Shown here: positions 9,722 through 19,299 of the stretch, piece after piece
How the letters are laid out: each line of letters begins with the position of its first letter
Position numbering within the stretch: position 1 is the stretch's first letter
Source: G963422705 sp963422705
GTDB taxonomy: Bacteria; Poribacteria; WGA-4E; WGA-3G
Length of the DNA: 64,000 bases
NCBI GenBank assembly: GCA_963422705.1
Contig: OY730443.1
Coordinates: 1,240,001-1,304,000 of the forward strand
Direction: 5' to 3'
Notes under the pieces: generated by a model
The model's input: only the letters and a program-made list of their open reading frames with translations
What the model was told of the DNA's origin: nothing
The model's database searches: none
Translations under genes and position numbers: made by a program

Positions 9722-10080
9722 TTTGTTTACTTGTTCTTTGTCACTCCTTGAGCGTTATCTCTTTCTAATTCCCGAAAGTCTATCACACCACTTTAACCCG
9801 AAATTATATCAAATTTTGTTCTGGTGTTCAAGCAATTTTTCACGCGCGTGCACCTGATAGATAACTAATCCCCAGCAGAGATTTTTGATTTTTTAAATTA
9901 AGAACAATTATGATACCATTTATAGGGCTTTATACTGAAGCATCTTGCCTAAAGTGAGAAGAGACTTGACTTTCGACAAAGAATGCGATATCATCAGCGT
10001 GATTATGAAATTCTGCCGCAGATAAGTCAGGTCATACAGGTTGAAGGGCTTTTCGTTTGCATCACTTGAAAGGAACTACA
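9722..10080. other. Intergenic region between divergent genes
   Basis: A 359-base AT-rich spacer between the oxidoreductase on the minus strand and the AIM24 gene on the plus strand. Apart from the plus-strand promoter listed separately I see no coding signal or repeat. Confidence 0.6.
9966..9994 (+). promoter_or_regulatory. Sigma-70-type promoter of AIM24 gene
   Basis: TTGACT at 9966-9971, 17-base spacer, TATCAT at 9989-9994. The same -10 variant TATCAT recurs upstream of the lipoprotein genes at 41.7, 42.8 and 43.7 kb. Confidence 0.6.
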
Positions 10081-10812
10081 ATGCGAAGTCATGAAGTTGA
10101 TTACGAAATTTTCGGCAACGATATGCAGTTCGTCGAAGTTGAACTAGATAAAGGCGAGACAATCATCGCCGAAGCAGGGGCTATGAACTGGATGGAGGAT
10201 GACATCGTCTATGAGGCAAAGATGAGCGATGGCTCCAGAAATGACGACGGACTGATGGGAAAGCTTCTGAGTGCCGGAAAACGTGCGCTCAGTGGGGAAT
10301 CGTTGTTTTTGACACACTTTACCAACACAAGTAACAATAAGAGGCGCGTCGCATTCGCATCTCCTTACCCTGGACACATTCTCCCAATTGATTTGGCACA
10401 AGTAGATGGAGAGCTGCTATGCCAAAAGGATGCTTTCCTCTGCGCTGCGCTGGGGACGGAACTGAGCATTGCGTTCACACGAAAATTAGGCGCCGGCTTT
10501 TTCGGGGGTGAAGGCTTTATTCTCCAGCGCCTCCGTGGCGATGGCATGGCTTTTGTGCATGCCGGCGGTTCCGTAATCAAAAAGGAGCTCAACAATGAAA
10601 TGCTCCGGGTTGACACAGGCTGCCTTGTCGCCTTCTCGTCCAGCGTCAACTACGAGATTGAAATGACTAAAGGGTTAAAGTCAATGTTCTTTAGCGGTGA
10701 GGGATTTTTCCTCGCAACCTTGCGAGGAACCGGCATTGTTTATCTTCAGAGTCTCCCTTTCTCGCGTCTCGCGGAACGTATCATCGAGCAAGTCCCAAAG
10801 TCCCCTAACTGA
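10081..10812 (+). CDS. AIM24 / TIGR00266 family protein
   Basis: A 243-residue protein. It begins with a beta-rich YEIFGNDMQFVEVELDKGETIIAEAGAM region and has glycine-rich turns (KLGAGFFGGEGFILQRLRGDGMAFVHAGG, shown here as GAGFFGGEGF plus GDGMAFVHAGG) near residues 140-170. It ends in GEGFFLATLRGTGIVYLQSLPFS. This is the family called AIM24 in yeast mitochondria and TIGR00266 in bacteria, a double-stranded beta-helix of unknown biochemical role. An AAAGGA precedes the ATG at 10081 by 7 bases, which decides the start over the TTG at 10057. Single-gene transcript by context. Confidence 0.88.
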   Translation: MRSHEVDYEIFGNDMQFVEVELDKGETIIAEAGAMNWMEDDIVYEAKMSDGSRNDDGLMGKLLSAGKRALSGESLFLTHFTNTSNNKRRVAFASPYPGHILPIDLAQVDGELLCQKDAFLCAALGTELSIAFTRKLGAGFFGGEGFILQRLRGDGMAFVHAGGSVIKKELNNEMLRVDTGCLVAFSSSVNYEIEMTKGLKSMFFSGEGFFLATLRGTGIVYLQSLPFSRLAERIIEQVPKSPN

Positions 10813-10942
10813 TAAAAGCCGCGTCGGCCGGAAACGTCCCCACCCCACAAGGTGTTAGGACGGGTACAAAACGCTCGGCGAGTTCATCATGAGCGGAACG
10901 AATAGGACACACCGACAAGCCGTGTCGACGGGAAGTCGCATC

Positions 10943-13804
10943 TCATTTCGCTTCCATCCAATTATCGGCGATACCCGCCTCAGTACGAAGTGGTACCCGC
11001 AACGACATCACATTTTCCATCTCTTCACAGACAATTGCGGCGTACGCCTCCGCTAACGGTGCTGGCGTTTCAAGTACCAGCTCATCGTGGATTTGGAGAA
11101 GCATTTTCAACCGCAATTTGTCGGTGTCAATTCTGCGTTGTACGCCCACCATGGCGGCTTTCATCAAGTCTGCAGCCGTCCCTTGTACGACAGTATTAAT
11201 TGCGACGCGTTCGCCTTGACTTTGTTGATTTCGAGAAGCGGCATAGATTTCGGGAACGGCGCGCCGCCTGCCTGTCAAGGTGGTGACATAACCCTGGGCT
11301 AACGCTGCTTGGATACATTGGTGCAGAAACCGATTGATGCCAGGGAAACGGTTTTTATAGTCGTCAATGAGTTTCGCGGCTTCATTAACGCTCATCCCTT
11401 TAATCCGTCGTGAGAGCCCTATCGGTGATACACCATAGATAATGCCAAAATTGATGCTTTTCGCTTTATCCCGGAGTTCTCGCGTGACAGCGTCAATCGG
11501 GACATCAAATACTTGTGATGCTACCGCAGTGTGAATGTCTAAATCTTGCGCAAACGTTTCAAGTAGGTTTTCATCTTCACTAAAGTGTGCGAGAATGCGG
11601 AGCTCAATCTGTGAATAGTCAGCACAGATAAGTTTATACCCTTTAGGTGCTTTGAAGGCGAGCCGCAGCCGTCTCCCAATATCGGTTCGCACCGGGATGT
11701 TCTGTAAATTCGGCCGGTCAGATTTCAAACGTCCCGTCGCCGTCATGAGTTGATAGAGATGCGTATGAATACGCCCCGTCTTTTTGTCCACGGCGTGTTG
11801 CAGCTGCTGAAGGTAGGTACTCTGCAGTTTGCGAAATTGGCGGTATTCGATAATGAGCTTTGGCACACTTGTTTTCGGTTCATTGACATCTTCTTTGAGG
11901 GAGAGTGCTTCTAGAACAGTCACATCCGTTGAGACGTTTCCTCCCTTTGTACGCTTGACAGGTTTGAAATCGAGCTTGGTAAAGAGCACATGCGCCAGTT
12001 GACGCGGAGAATCAATGTTAAACGGCATCCCGACGATTTCCTGTATCTGTTTTTTTTGCGCCTCAACAAGTTCATGAATGACGGAATTTTGCCGTTCCAA
12101 TTCATCCTTGTCACACATAATGCCGTTAAATTCCATCTCCGCCAGCACCGGCGCGAGAGGAGATTCTATCTCGCGGATTAACCCTGTCATCTTCATCCTC
12201 GCAAGCTTCGCGGCGAAGAAATGGTAGAGCCGCAAGGCGATATCTGCATCCTCCGCAGCGTAAGGCGTCACTTTTTCCAAGGCAACTTCATCAATGGAAC
12301 GACTCTTTTTTGAACTATTAAACGATTCTGGTTCAGACATGTCTATTACCCCGGCCGTCACCTCCTCAAAAGAGATTGTCTTGTAGTTTAACTCATGCAA
12401 CGCAAGCATGTCTAGATTATGCGATGGATTGCGCGCATCCGCGAGTTGACTCGCCAGAAGGGTATCGAAAGCAACCCCTTGGAGCTTAATGCCGTTGCGA
12501 ATTAAGATGCCTGCGTCAAACTTCAAGTTGTGCCCACACTTCGGCAACGTCGGATTTTCAAGTATCGGTTTGAGGTGTGCTAGTACCGTTTCAACATCAA
12601 GATGGCTTTCAGGGTTAGGCGAGCGTACAGGGACATAAACCCCTTGCTTCGGTTTCCATGAAAAACTGATTCCGCAGAGTTGAGCATCGCGAGCCAAGGC
12701 ATCCGTCTCCGTATCCAGGCTGATGATGTCTTGCAACGAAAGGGTTTTAACGAGTTGTTCCAATTGGGCTTGCGTTACAATCGCTTGATAGTCCCCGGTT
12801 TCAGCCGTCTCATAGTCCCCTTTTTTTAAGATGGAGCCGGTCTTCTCCTCCAGAGCAGCAACGCGTTCCTTACGAGTAGAAGCAACCGCATTTCCAAGAG
12901 GACCGGGGGCAGCATTCCCTTGTGTCAATTCAGTTACAACCTTGTCAAAACGTTTGAGTTCCAGCTCCTGAAAGAGCGGCAGAATTTTCTGTTTGTTGAG
13001 CGGTTTGACGCGCGCCTGCTCCAATGAGAAGTTTAAAGGCACATCCCGCTTGAGCGTCACCAGCTTTTTTGAGAGGCGGAGTTGGGCGCGCGCCTCCTCT
13101 AAATTCCCGCGCCGCTTCCCCTTAATCTGCTCTATCTGCTCAAAAATACTCGCAATCGAGCCGAACTGTTGAATCAATTTCGCAGCAGTTTTCAAACCAA
13201 TTCCTTTAACCCCAGGGACATTGTCAGAACTATCCCCCATTAAGGCGAGTAACTCAATAACTTGTTCCGGTTTAATCTGTTTGTTTTCCCAGAGCGCTTC
13301 GACATCAATCGTCTTCTTGTTATGAATGTCGAGCATTGTGACACGTTCACCGAGCAGTTGCTCAAGGTCCTTGTCTTTAGAGACAATAGCCACGTGGACA
13401 TCATCATTTTCAGGGGTGTCAAGGACTACCTGCGTGACAGATGCGATGATATCATCTGCCTCGAGTTCTGTTTTACCGAGTGTGAGAATTCCGAATGCAT
13501 CCAGTATCTGTTGGATTCGGTGAATCTGAGTCACCAGCTCGTCCGGGGGTGCGCTCCGATTTGCTTTATATTCGGGGTACATTTCATTGCGAAACGTGTT
13601 CCCGGGCGTATCAATCGCGGCGACAAGGTACTCAGCTCGGATTTCGGATAGGAGTCTGATAAGCGTTGCAGTAAATCCAGAGATAGCATTTGTCGGTTCA
13701 CCTGTGACGGAGCTAGTGAGCCGTGTCCGAATTGCGTAAAATGCGCGAAAAATTTCGGCGTGTGTATCAAGAATGTAGAGCGTTTTCCGCGTTTCCGTCG
13801 GCAT
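10943..13804 (-). CDS. polA: DNA polymerase I
   Basis: A 953-residue three-domain replication and repair polymerase. The 5' nuclease spans about residues 1-290 (RNEMYPEYKANR, GDSSDNVPGVKGIGLKTA). The 3'-5' exonuclease spans about 340-540 and is intact: SLDTETDAL carries the catalytic DxE, then HNLKFD and YAAEDADIAL. The polymerase domain has motif A DYSQIELRILAHFSED, motif B RDKAKSINFGIIYGV and motif C IHDELVLE. So both proofreading and polymerase functions should be active. The ATG at 13804 has AAAGGAG ahead of it. Last gene of an operon with the TPR, ubiD-like and flavoprotein genes, 32 bases after the preceding stop codon. Confidence 0.97.
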   Translation of the reverse strand: MPTETRKTLYILDTHAEIFRAFYAIRTRLTSSVTGEPTNAISGFTATLIRLLSEIRAEYLVAAIDTPGNTFRNEMYPEYKANRSAPPDELVTQIHRIQQILDAFGILTLGKTELEADDIIASVTQVVLDTPENDDVHVAIVSKDKDLEQLLGERVTMLDIHNKKTIDVEALWENKQIKPEQVIELLALMGDSSDNVPGVKGIGLKTAAKLIQQFGSIASIFEQIEQIKGKRRGNLEEARAQLRLSKKLVTLKRDVPLNFSLEQARVKPLNKQKILPLFQELELKRFDKVVTELTQGNAAPGPLGNAVASTRKERVAALEEKTGSILKKGDYETAETGDYQAIVTQAQLEQLVKTLSLQDIISLDTETDALARDAQLCGISFSWKPKQGVYVPVRSPNPESHLDVETVLAHLKPILENPTLPKCGHNLKFDAGILIRNGIKLQGVAFDTLLASQLADARNPSHNLDMLALHELNYKTISFEEVTAGVIDMSEPESFNSSKKSRSIDEVALEKVTPYAAEDADIALRLYHFFAAKLARMKMTGLIREIESPLAPVLAEMEFNGIMCDKDELERQNSVIHELVEAQKKQIQEIVGMPFNIDSPRQLAHVLFTKLDFKPVKRTKGGNVSTDVTVLEALSLKEDVNEPKTSVPKLIIEYRQFRKLQSTYLQQLQHAVDKKTGRIHTHLYQLMTATGRLKSDRPNLQNIPVRTDIGRRLRLAFKAPKGYKLICADYSQIELRILAHFSEDENLLETFAQDLDIHTAVASQVFDVPIDAVTRELRDKAKSINFGIIYGVSPIGLSRRIKGMSVNEAAKLIDDYKNRFPGINRFLHQCIQAALAQGYVTTLTGRRRAVPEIYAASRNQQSQGERVAINTVVQGTAADLMKAAMVGVQRRIDTDKLRLKMLLQIHDELVLETPAPLAEAYAAIVCEEMENVMSLRVPLRTEAGIADNWMEAK

Positions 13805-13836
13805 GCTCGCGTGCTCCTTTCAATGTTGTGTGAATT

Positions 13837-14913
13837 TTATGTCTTTGGATAGCACCACTTCCGCAAGGCGTCGGAAGCAGACAACCCGGCTTCCTGCCCG
13901 AGTGCAAAAGCAGTGGCGATTAAGTTGCGTTCACCCGAAACGATGTCGCCAGCGGCAAAGAGTCCCGGAATCTGTTCACCACCGGTGTCCAACATTTGCA
14001 TATCCGCGTTGGCAACGATTAACCCCTCTTCATCCGTCTGATAATCCCATCCGTCAAGGAATTTTGTATTCGGAATGAGCCCTTCATCGACAAGGAATCC
14101 GTGAAAGTACATCTCCGAGCCATCTTCCATCTCAAACCCGAGCAAATCTGTTTTCTCACCGATATGCCGCTTAATCTTAGTTTCGACGATTTGAATATTG
14201 CGTGCTACAACTTGCTTGAGTACCGGAGCGGACATGCAGTGAGGGCGGCCGTTTGTGAGAATGGTAATTTTATCGGTAAAATCTTGCGCACCGATTACCG
14301 TCTCATAGATATAGTCGCCTACACCGAGAATAGCGAGGTGTTCATTGACGTGGAGGTGGCCATCGCACCGGATACAGACGTGCCATCCTTTCCGGTTGCC
14401 AGCATAACGGAAAACGGCGGCGTATTGTTTATAGAGTCTCTCTGCTTCAGCATCAAATTCAATATCCGGCCATTTGTCATCAAACCCGGAAGCAACGACG
14501 ACGGTGCGAGAATAGAAATGGGCCATCTGCAATGGTGTGTTTCGCTTGAGCGTTTTTGTAGACGCTTCCAATTCAAAGATATCGTCCCTCCGCGTGAGCT
14601 TGCTAACCAAACCGTCGCGAATCTCAATTCCTGTTTTTCGGTTCTCTGCCCCGATGTTAAAATCGACAACCGGCCGACTCTCCATCCACCTTATGAGTTC
14701 CTTTGAAAAATGAGGCCCAATAATGCCGGGAAATACCGGGGCATCCTCAATTTTAACAGATTTTGACCAGTAGGCGCGGCCACGACTGAAACTGACCTTT
14801 CCGGAATGTAGTACAACCACGTGCCGCATCTGATGGCTTGCGGAGACGGCGGCTTGTGCGCCCGCAGGGCCTGCGCCAATGACGGCGACATCGTAAATCG
14901 TTTTAGAATCCAT
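13837..14913 (-). CDS. Thioredoxin-reductase-like FAD/NAD(P)H-dependent oxidoreductase
   Basis: A 358-residue flavoprotein. It has a GAGPAGAQAA dinucleotide-binding motif near the N-terminus, a redox pair CIRCDGH (about residue 165) in the place of the CATCDG of thioredoxin reductase, a second nucleotide motif LGVGDYIYE, and the C-terminal FAAGDI that closes the FAD site. It probably transfers electrons from NAD(P)H to a disulfide or similar partner; the partner is unknown. The ATG at 14911-14913 overlaps the end of the upstream ubiD-like gene by 11 bases, so the two are probably translationally coupled. An in-frame ATG 13 codons upstream would give a deeper overlap and is less likely. Confidence 0.88.
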   Translation of the reverse strand: MDSKTIYDVAVIGAGPAGAQAAVSASHQMRHVVVLHSGKVSFSRGRAYWSKSVKIEDAPVFPGIIGPHFSKELIRWMESRPVVDFNIGAENRKTGIEIRDGLVSKLTRRDDIFELEASTKTLKRNTPLQMAHFYSRTVVVASGFDDKWPDIEFDAEAERLYKQYAAVFRYAGNRKGWHVCIRCDGHLHVNEHLAILGVGDYIYETVIGAQDFTDKITILTNGRPHCMSAPVLKQVVARNIQIVETKIKRHIGEKTDLLGFEMEDGSEMYFHGFLVDEGLIPNTKFLDGWDYQTDEEGLIVANADMQMLDTGGEQIPGLFAAGDIVSGERNLIATAFALGQEAGLSASDALRKWCYPKT

Positions 14914-16348
14914 ATTTTTTCCACCGTTCGTTAACCAATGCAACGATGTCATCTGACATCTCTATTTCCTGAGGCCATTCGCGTTGGTAGCCCTCTTCTG
15001 CCCATTTGGTCGTCGCATCAATTCCCATCTTCGAGCCAGCTCCTATCAATGGAGCGGCGTGGTCCAACACATCAACGGGCCCCTCAACAATCGTGACATC
15101 CCGTTTTGGGTCAACGTGACTACCGACGTAAAAAAGTACCTCTTCGACGTTTTGGACGTTGACATCTTTGTCGACAACGACAATAATTTTGCTAAACATC
15201 AGTTGTCCCAGGCCCCACAAACTGTGCATAATCTTTTTAGCGTGGAACGGATAACGTTTATCTATAGAGACGAGGGCGAAGTTATGGAACACGCCGAATA
15301 AAGGTAAGTTCATATCAACTAATTCGGGCAGCTGCATCTGAATCAAGGGCATAAAGATGCGTTCAGTCGCTTTGCCCATATAGCAATCTTCCATGGGCGG
15401 TTTGCCAACGATGATAGTCTGGTAGATAGGATTTTTCCGATGCGTTATCGCCGTGATGTGGAACACCGGATACTCATCCGCTAGAGAATAAAACCCGGTA
15501 TGATCGCCGAAGGGCCCCTCACTGCAGGTTTCGTATGGCTCAATGTATCCTTCAATGACGATATCAGCATCTGCGGGGACAAGCATCTCAATTGTTTTCC
15601 CCGGGACCATCTCGACATTCGCTTTCCGGAGAAATCCTGCTAACAGCAGTTCGTCTATACCGGAGGGGAGAGGGGCAGTTCCGACATAGGACATCACCGG
15701 GTCACCGCCGAGTGCTACTGCCACGGGCATCTGCTCCCCTGCCTGCTGATATTCGCGATGATGCGCGGCACCGTCGTGGTGAATTTGCCAATGCATCGCT
15801 AACGCATGCGGATTCAGCTTCTGCAGCCGGTAAGTTCCAACATTCCGTTTTCCCGTCCTCAAGCTCTTCGTAAAAACTTGCGGTAAGGTGATGTATTTAT
15901 CGGCGTCGAGGGGCCAGCATTTGATGAGCGGTAATATATCTAGAGATGCATCCTCGCCGGTGAGTACGACGGCTTGGGATGCACCACGCTTAACTGTCTT
16001 CGGCGGAAAGTTTGCCAGTTGCGAAAGCATCCGGAGAATTTTGAACTTATCTAGCAGAGATTCTGGCGCATCGAGTTTCATCATGCCCTCGATTTCGGCG
16101 GCAATCTGTGTGAGCTCATCGACACCGAATGCCCTTGCCATGCGTTGATAGGAACCGTAGGTATTGATAAGGAGCGGAATCCGACTCCCCTCAACGTTTT
16201 CAAAAAGCAGCGCGGGGCCGCCTGCTTTACTGACCCGGTCAGTAATTTCAGTAATTTCAAGTTCAGGGGAGACGTTCGTTTTAATGCGTTTGAGTTCACC
16301 GGCCTGTTCTAAGGCTCGCACGAACGTTCTGAGGCTAGCGTACGCCAT
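14903..16348 (-). CDS. UbiD family decarboxylase
   Basis: A 481-residue enzyme of the prenylated-FMN-dependent UbiD family, which decarboxylates aromatic or alpha,beta-unsaturated acids. Visible signatures are NVGTYRLQKLNPHALAMHW (prFMN-contacting arginine), VALGGDPV, the SGIDELLLAGFLR segment, and the EPYETCSEGPFGDHTGFYS block, which contains the Glu/Asp residues of the catalytic network. The partner prenyltransferase UbiX is not in the window. Substrate unknown: it might act in menaquinone/ubiquinone synthesis or in catabolism of an aromatic acid. Sits between a TPR gene and a flavoprotein gene in one minus-strand operon. Confidence 0.9.
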   Translation of the reverse strand: MAYASLRTFVRALEQAGELKRIKTNVSPELEITEITDRVSKAGGPALLFENVEGSRIPLLINTYGSYQRMARAFGVDELTQIAAEIEGMMKLDAPESLLDKFKILRMLSQLANFPPKTVKRGASQAVVLTGEDASLDILPLIKCWPLDADKYITLPQVFTKSLRTGKRNVGTYRLQKLNPHALAMHWQIHHDGAAHHREYQQAGEQMPVAVALGGDPVMSYVGTAPLPSGIDELLLAGFLRKANVEMVPGKTIEMLVPADADIVIEGYIEPYETCSEGPFGDHTGFYSLADEYPVFHITAITHRKNPIYQTIIVGKPPMEDCYMGKATERIFMPLIQMQLPELVDMNLPLFGVFHNFALVSIDKRYPFHAKKIMHSLWGLGQLMFSKIIVVVDKDVNVQNVEEVLFYVGSHVDPKRDVTIVEGPVDVLDHAAPLIGAGSKMGIDATTKWAEEGYQREWPQEIEMSDDIVALVNERWKKYGF

Positions 16349-16360
16349 TTTCTATTGTCC

Positions 16361-18115
16361 CTATCTGTTTAAAATGTGTTTGAGTCCGGCTTGATAGCCC
16401 GGATTGTCTGGTTCAAGCGCAACAGCTTTTCGGATGGCCCGCTCCGCTTCGATATAATCTGCTTTTCGGAACGCAATTAAAGCGAAGGTATTATAGTAGC
16501 TTGCGACATTTGGAGCGAAACGAATCGCAGTTTGTGCATAATGAAGCGCTGCCTCTAGATGCTGAAAACGTTCTGAGGTTTCCCGGATGTCGTGTTGATT
16601 GGCAAGTTTTGCAATCAGTTGTGCAAGCGCATCATACGCTTTTGGCAACTTAGAATTTAGGTATGCCTTTTTGGCGAACTCAAATTTCCGTTGCGCGGCA
16701 TAGAGTTCTCCAAGAAGATAATACGTTTCCCCGAGAAACGGTGGTACCGCCAACGTGCGCTCCTTTTGCAATTGATGCACCACATCAACCGCTTTTTGAA
16801 GTGAGGCGATGGCGGGTTCGGTTTTTCCCTGATGTGCATAACACAATCCCAAATTGTGATGTGCCATGGTATCGTGCGAATTGTGTTTAAGAATGGCCCG
16901 ATATGCTGCAGCCGCAGCTGCGTACCGCTTTCCGTTCAACAGAATAAGTCCGATTTTTCGGTGTGCCTCTATGAGCTGAGGCGCTAATGCAACGGCTTGC
17001 CGATAATGATGGAGGGCAAGCTCTGCTCTCTCTTGCATCAAATAGATTAACCCAAGTCCTGCGTGTGCTTTAGCAAAATTCGGGTTAATCGCCAATGCTT
17101 TCTGCTGTGCGGCAATAGCTTCCGGGTATTTTTTAAGTAGTGCGTAGGTAATGCCGATACCGTTGTAGGCGGTTGCCAACTGCGCATCTTGTCCGATGGC
17201 CTTTTGATATTCCCAGAGTGCCTTTTGATACGCCCCACTTTTCAGGTAAAGCCTGCCAATATTGGCGAGCAGTTGAGCGCGCTTCCCTCGGTTTTGCGTT
17301 CGCTGGAAAGTTCCACGCAACTGATGAATCTGGTTCAACACCGCTTGCCGTTTCTCGAACAGTACCATCTGTTCCCGCGCTGCGACATCGTCTCCACGCC
17401 GCCGATAAGCTTGCGCGAGATTATAAAGTGCTTCAAGCTGCGCTTCATCGTGCGCGTACGCAGTTTGGTATGCCACAATCGCTTTATCCCACTGTTTCTG
17501 TTGTGCGTAGAGTCGCCCAATTTCATAGTGCGCTGGCGCCAATTCTGGTTCAATGGCAATCGCGCGTAACTGATGCGTCATCGCCTCCTCACGTTTTCCG
17601 CGCTTACTATAGACATTACCGAGGTGATGATGAAGTCTTGCATCATCCGGTCCGAACATCACGGCAGTGTTGTAAGCACTGAGCGCTTCTGGATAGCGAT
17701 GCATGTTTGCGTAAGCACTTCCTAAAGCCGCATAAAGATGGGCACGTTCTGGGGTAATAGCAATCGCGTCGGTATAGAATTTAATTGCCTCATCAAACTT
17801 TTCAAGTCCGGTGAGTGCCAGCCCTAAACCGTAGTAAGTTTCCGCTCGCCAGGCACACGCCGCCGGTTCGGTTTCAAGGACATGCAAATATTCTGTAGCG
17901 GCTTGCTCGTACGCTTCAATTTGCAAATAAATTTGTGCGAGCTGCAGACGGACTTCCACTCGACTCGTATCTTTAGCCAGTTGTGTGCGGTATTCGTCAA
18001 GCTTCTCCGGGATACTTTGGCAAAACGCGGGATGTATCTCAAAGAGAAAACACCCCATGAGAATCAGCAATATAGTTCTATCGCGGCGCGCAATAAAAAA
18101 CCGGATACTTTTCAT
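16361..18115 (-). CDS. Exported TPR-repeat protein
   Basis: A 584-residue protein with an N-terminal hydrophobic segment (about residues 10-32, ending near FCQS) that looks like a signal peptide or anchor, followed by about fourteen tetratricopeptide repeats. Repeats such as AHLYAALGSAYANMHRYPEAL and AKAHAGLGLIYLMQERAELAL (each listed here in part) show the W/Y-G-A-F/Y-A-P pattern. Interaction scaffold by family; partner unknown. First gene of the operon with the ubiD-like gene, 12 bases before its start. A second TPR gene of similar length lies at 39.95 kb. Confidence 0.88.
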   Translation of the reverse strand: MKSIRFFIARRDRTILLILMGCFLFEIHPAFCQSIPEKLDEYRTQLAKDTSRVEVRLQLAQIYLQIEAYEQAATEYLHVLETEPAACAWRAETYYGLGLALTGLEKFDEAIKFYTDAIAITPERAHLYAALGSAYANMHRYPEALSAYNTAVMFGPDDARLHHHLGNVYSKRGKREEAMTHQLRAIAIEPELAPAHYEIGRLYAQQKQWDKAIVAYQTAYAHDEAQLEALYNLAQAYRRRGDDVAAREQMVLFEKRQAVLNQIHQLRGTFQRTQNRGKRAQLLANIGRLYLKSGAYQKALWEYQKAIGQDAQLATAYNGIGITYALLKKYPEAIAAQQKALAINPNFAKAHAGLGLIYLMQERAELALHHYRQAVALAPQLIEAHRKIGLILLNGKRYAAAAAAYRAILKHNSHDTMAHHNLGLCYAHQGKTEPAIASLQKAVDVVHQLQKERTLAVPPFLGETYYLLGELYAAQRKFEFAKKAYLNSKLPKAYDALAQLIAKLANQHDIRETSERFQHLEAALHYAQTAIRFAPNVASYYNTFALIAFRKADYIEAERAIRKAVALEPDNPGYQAGLKHILNR

Positions 18116-18159
18116 AGGGTGATTCTATTGGTAAGCCGTAAGGCGTTCAGTACTTGTAC

Positions 18160-18845
18160 TTAGTTAATCCGTTTGAGTCTGCCCCAGGTGGTTGTAATTT
18201 TCTCATGCGATTCCACGGCAAGAGTATCCTTGACGTTATCTCCGGTAATCATGACATCATCGAAGCTGGCACCTGTTTCCCATGCCCATACACCGATTTT
18301 ACCGGTTTTGTAGTCGCCATCTTCTTTTTCGTCTTGAAGCCCACCGTTGATGTACAGTTGGAACGTGCCGCCCTCAACAACAACCTTAACATCAAACCAT
18401 TCCTTGTTCTCTATCTTGAGTTTTCCAGCAGCGAGGATGTTACTCGTGATAGCAACACGCGTATCCCATGCTCCCTTACTGTGTTTCCACAGTTCAGATT
18501 TATTGTTTTCCACGTTGAGATAATAGATATAATACTCCATCTCGCTCTGTGCGCGGAAAACAACCCCCGCCCAATTGCCTTCGTCAAGACGAACTTTCGC
18601 TTCAACAGTGTAGTCATCCCACTTCTCTTCACCAACAAGTGAGTGCTCAGCTTTACCCCCTTTTTCCACTTGGTAGATACGCCTTTGATACTCCAGTTGC
18701 CGTTGGCAACTTTCCAATCATCGTGCTTTTCTTCAAAATCCCACAACTGTGTTCCACCCTGTACCGGAAGGCAGAAGGCCATGCCCGATACTAGAATCAG
18801 TGTGAAGATTAGCGATGTCGGTAAACTGAGAGTCATTCCTTTCAT
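18160..18845 (-). pseudogene. Secreted concanavalin-fold (LamG/DUF1080-like) protein, frameshifted
   Basis: The gene begins with ATG at 18845 after an AAAGGAG and encodes a signal peptide, then LWDFEEKHDDWKVANGNWSIKG. At about 18680-18683 the frame is lost; the next frame continues with IYQVEKGGKAEHSLVG, WAGVVFRAQSE, FDVKVVVEGGTFQLYING and KTGKIGVWAWETGASFDDV. Restoring one G between GGC and GTATC rejoins both halves into a 228-residue protein. The fold is that of a jelly-roll DUF1080/LamG glycan-binding or hydrolase domain. The C-terminus KITTTWGRLKRIN matches that of the LamG protein at 32.1 kb. It is either a true pseudogene or a single-base assembly error; nothing else in it is damaged. 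Confidence 0.8.
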
Positions 18846-18907
18846 AAGTTCTCCTTTTGAGTTCCAGTGGAAGTTCATGATGTAATTTCGCTTAATGACA
18901 TTCCCAC

Positions 18908-18936
18908 AGTATACCATCAAAATTGCAAAAAATCAA
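18908..18936 (-). promoter_or_regulatory. Promoter of the frameshifted secreted-protein gene
   Basis: Read on the minus strand: TTGATT (18936-18931), 17-base spacer, TATACT (18913-18908), about 60 bases before the ATG. Confidence 0.6.
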
Positions 18937-19299
18937 AGTTAACACTGTGAATTCGCTGATAAAATTATTCAGTTTTCGACATTTTCTCAGATTTGCGAAG
19001 GCTATTGCGATGAAAAAATCGCTTGCACAGGGATGTCTTATGAGGTAAAACCCATTTTTTAACGCCGAATCAAATCGTTCTGGAGCCGCAGATAAAATGT
19101 TTGACATCCAAATCGCGCTGTGTTAACCTTTTAAATTAAAAAAGGAATCCACATTCCCTTTCCCGCTAATTCTCGCGCTTAACGAAAAATAGGGCAAAAG
19201 CTGCAGCGTAAAATAGAGCCCCTGTCCTACGCTAGAACAGAGACTCTGTTATCAGGGATTTTCTAATGAGATACACGCAGGAGCGGTAACGCGAAAAAC
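18937..19299. other. Intergenic region with leader hairpins
   Basis: No gene seen. It holds a nested hairpin just before the FGE-fold gene (19220-19257, listed separately) and a weaker GGAAT/ATTCC stem near 19146-19159. No tRNA-like cloverleaf is visible. Confidence 0.5.
19220..19262 (+). promoter_or_regulatory. Nested hairpin ahead of FGE-fold gene (terminator or leader)
   Basis: An inner stem AACAG/CTGTT around AGACT (19236-19250) sits inside an outer CCCTG/CAGGG pair (19220-19224 with 19253-19257), followed by ATTTT. It could be a terminator or an attenuator in the leader of the gene that starts at 19300. No switch between alternative stems is evident. Confidence 0.4.

Noticed and set aside
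18892..19107. 71-codon open frame on the minus strand
   Set aside because: No motif, no ribosome binding site, and it covers the promoter of the frameshifted gene.
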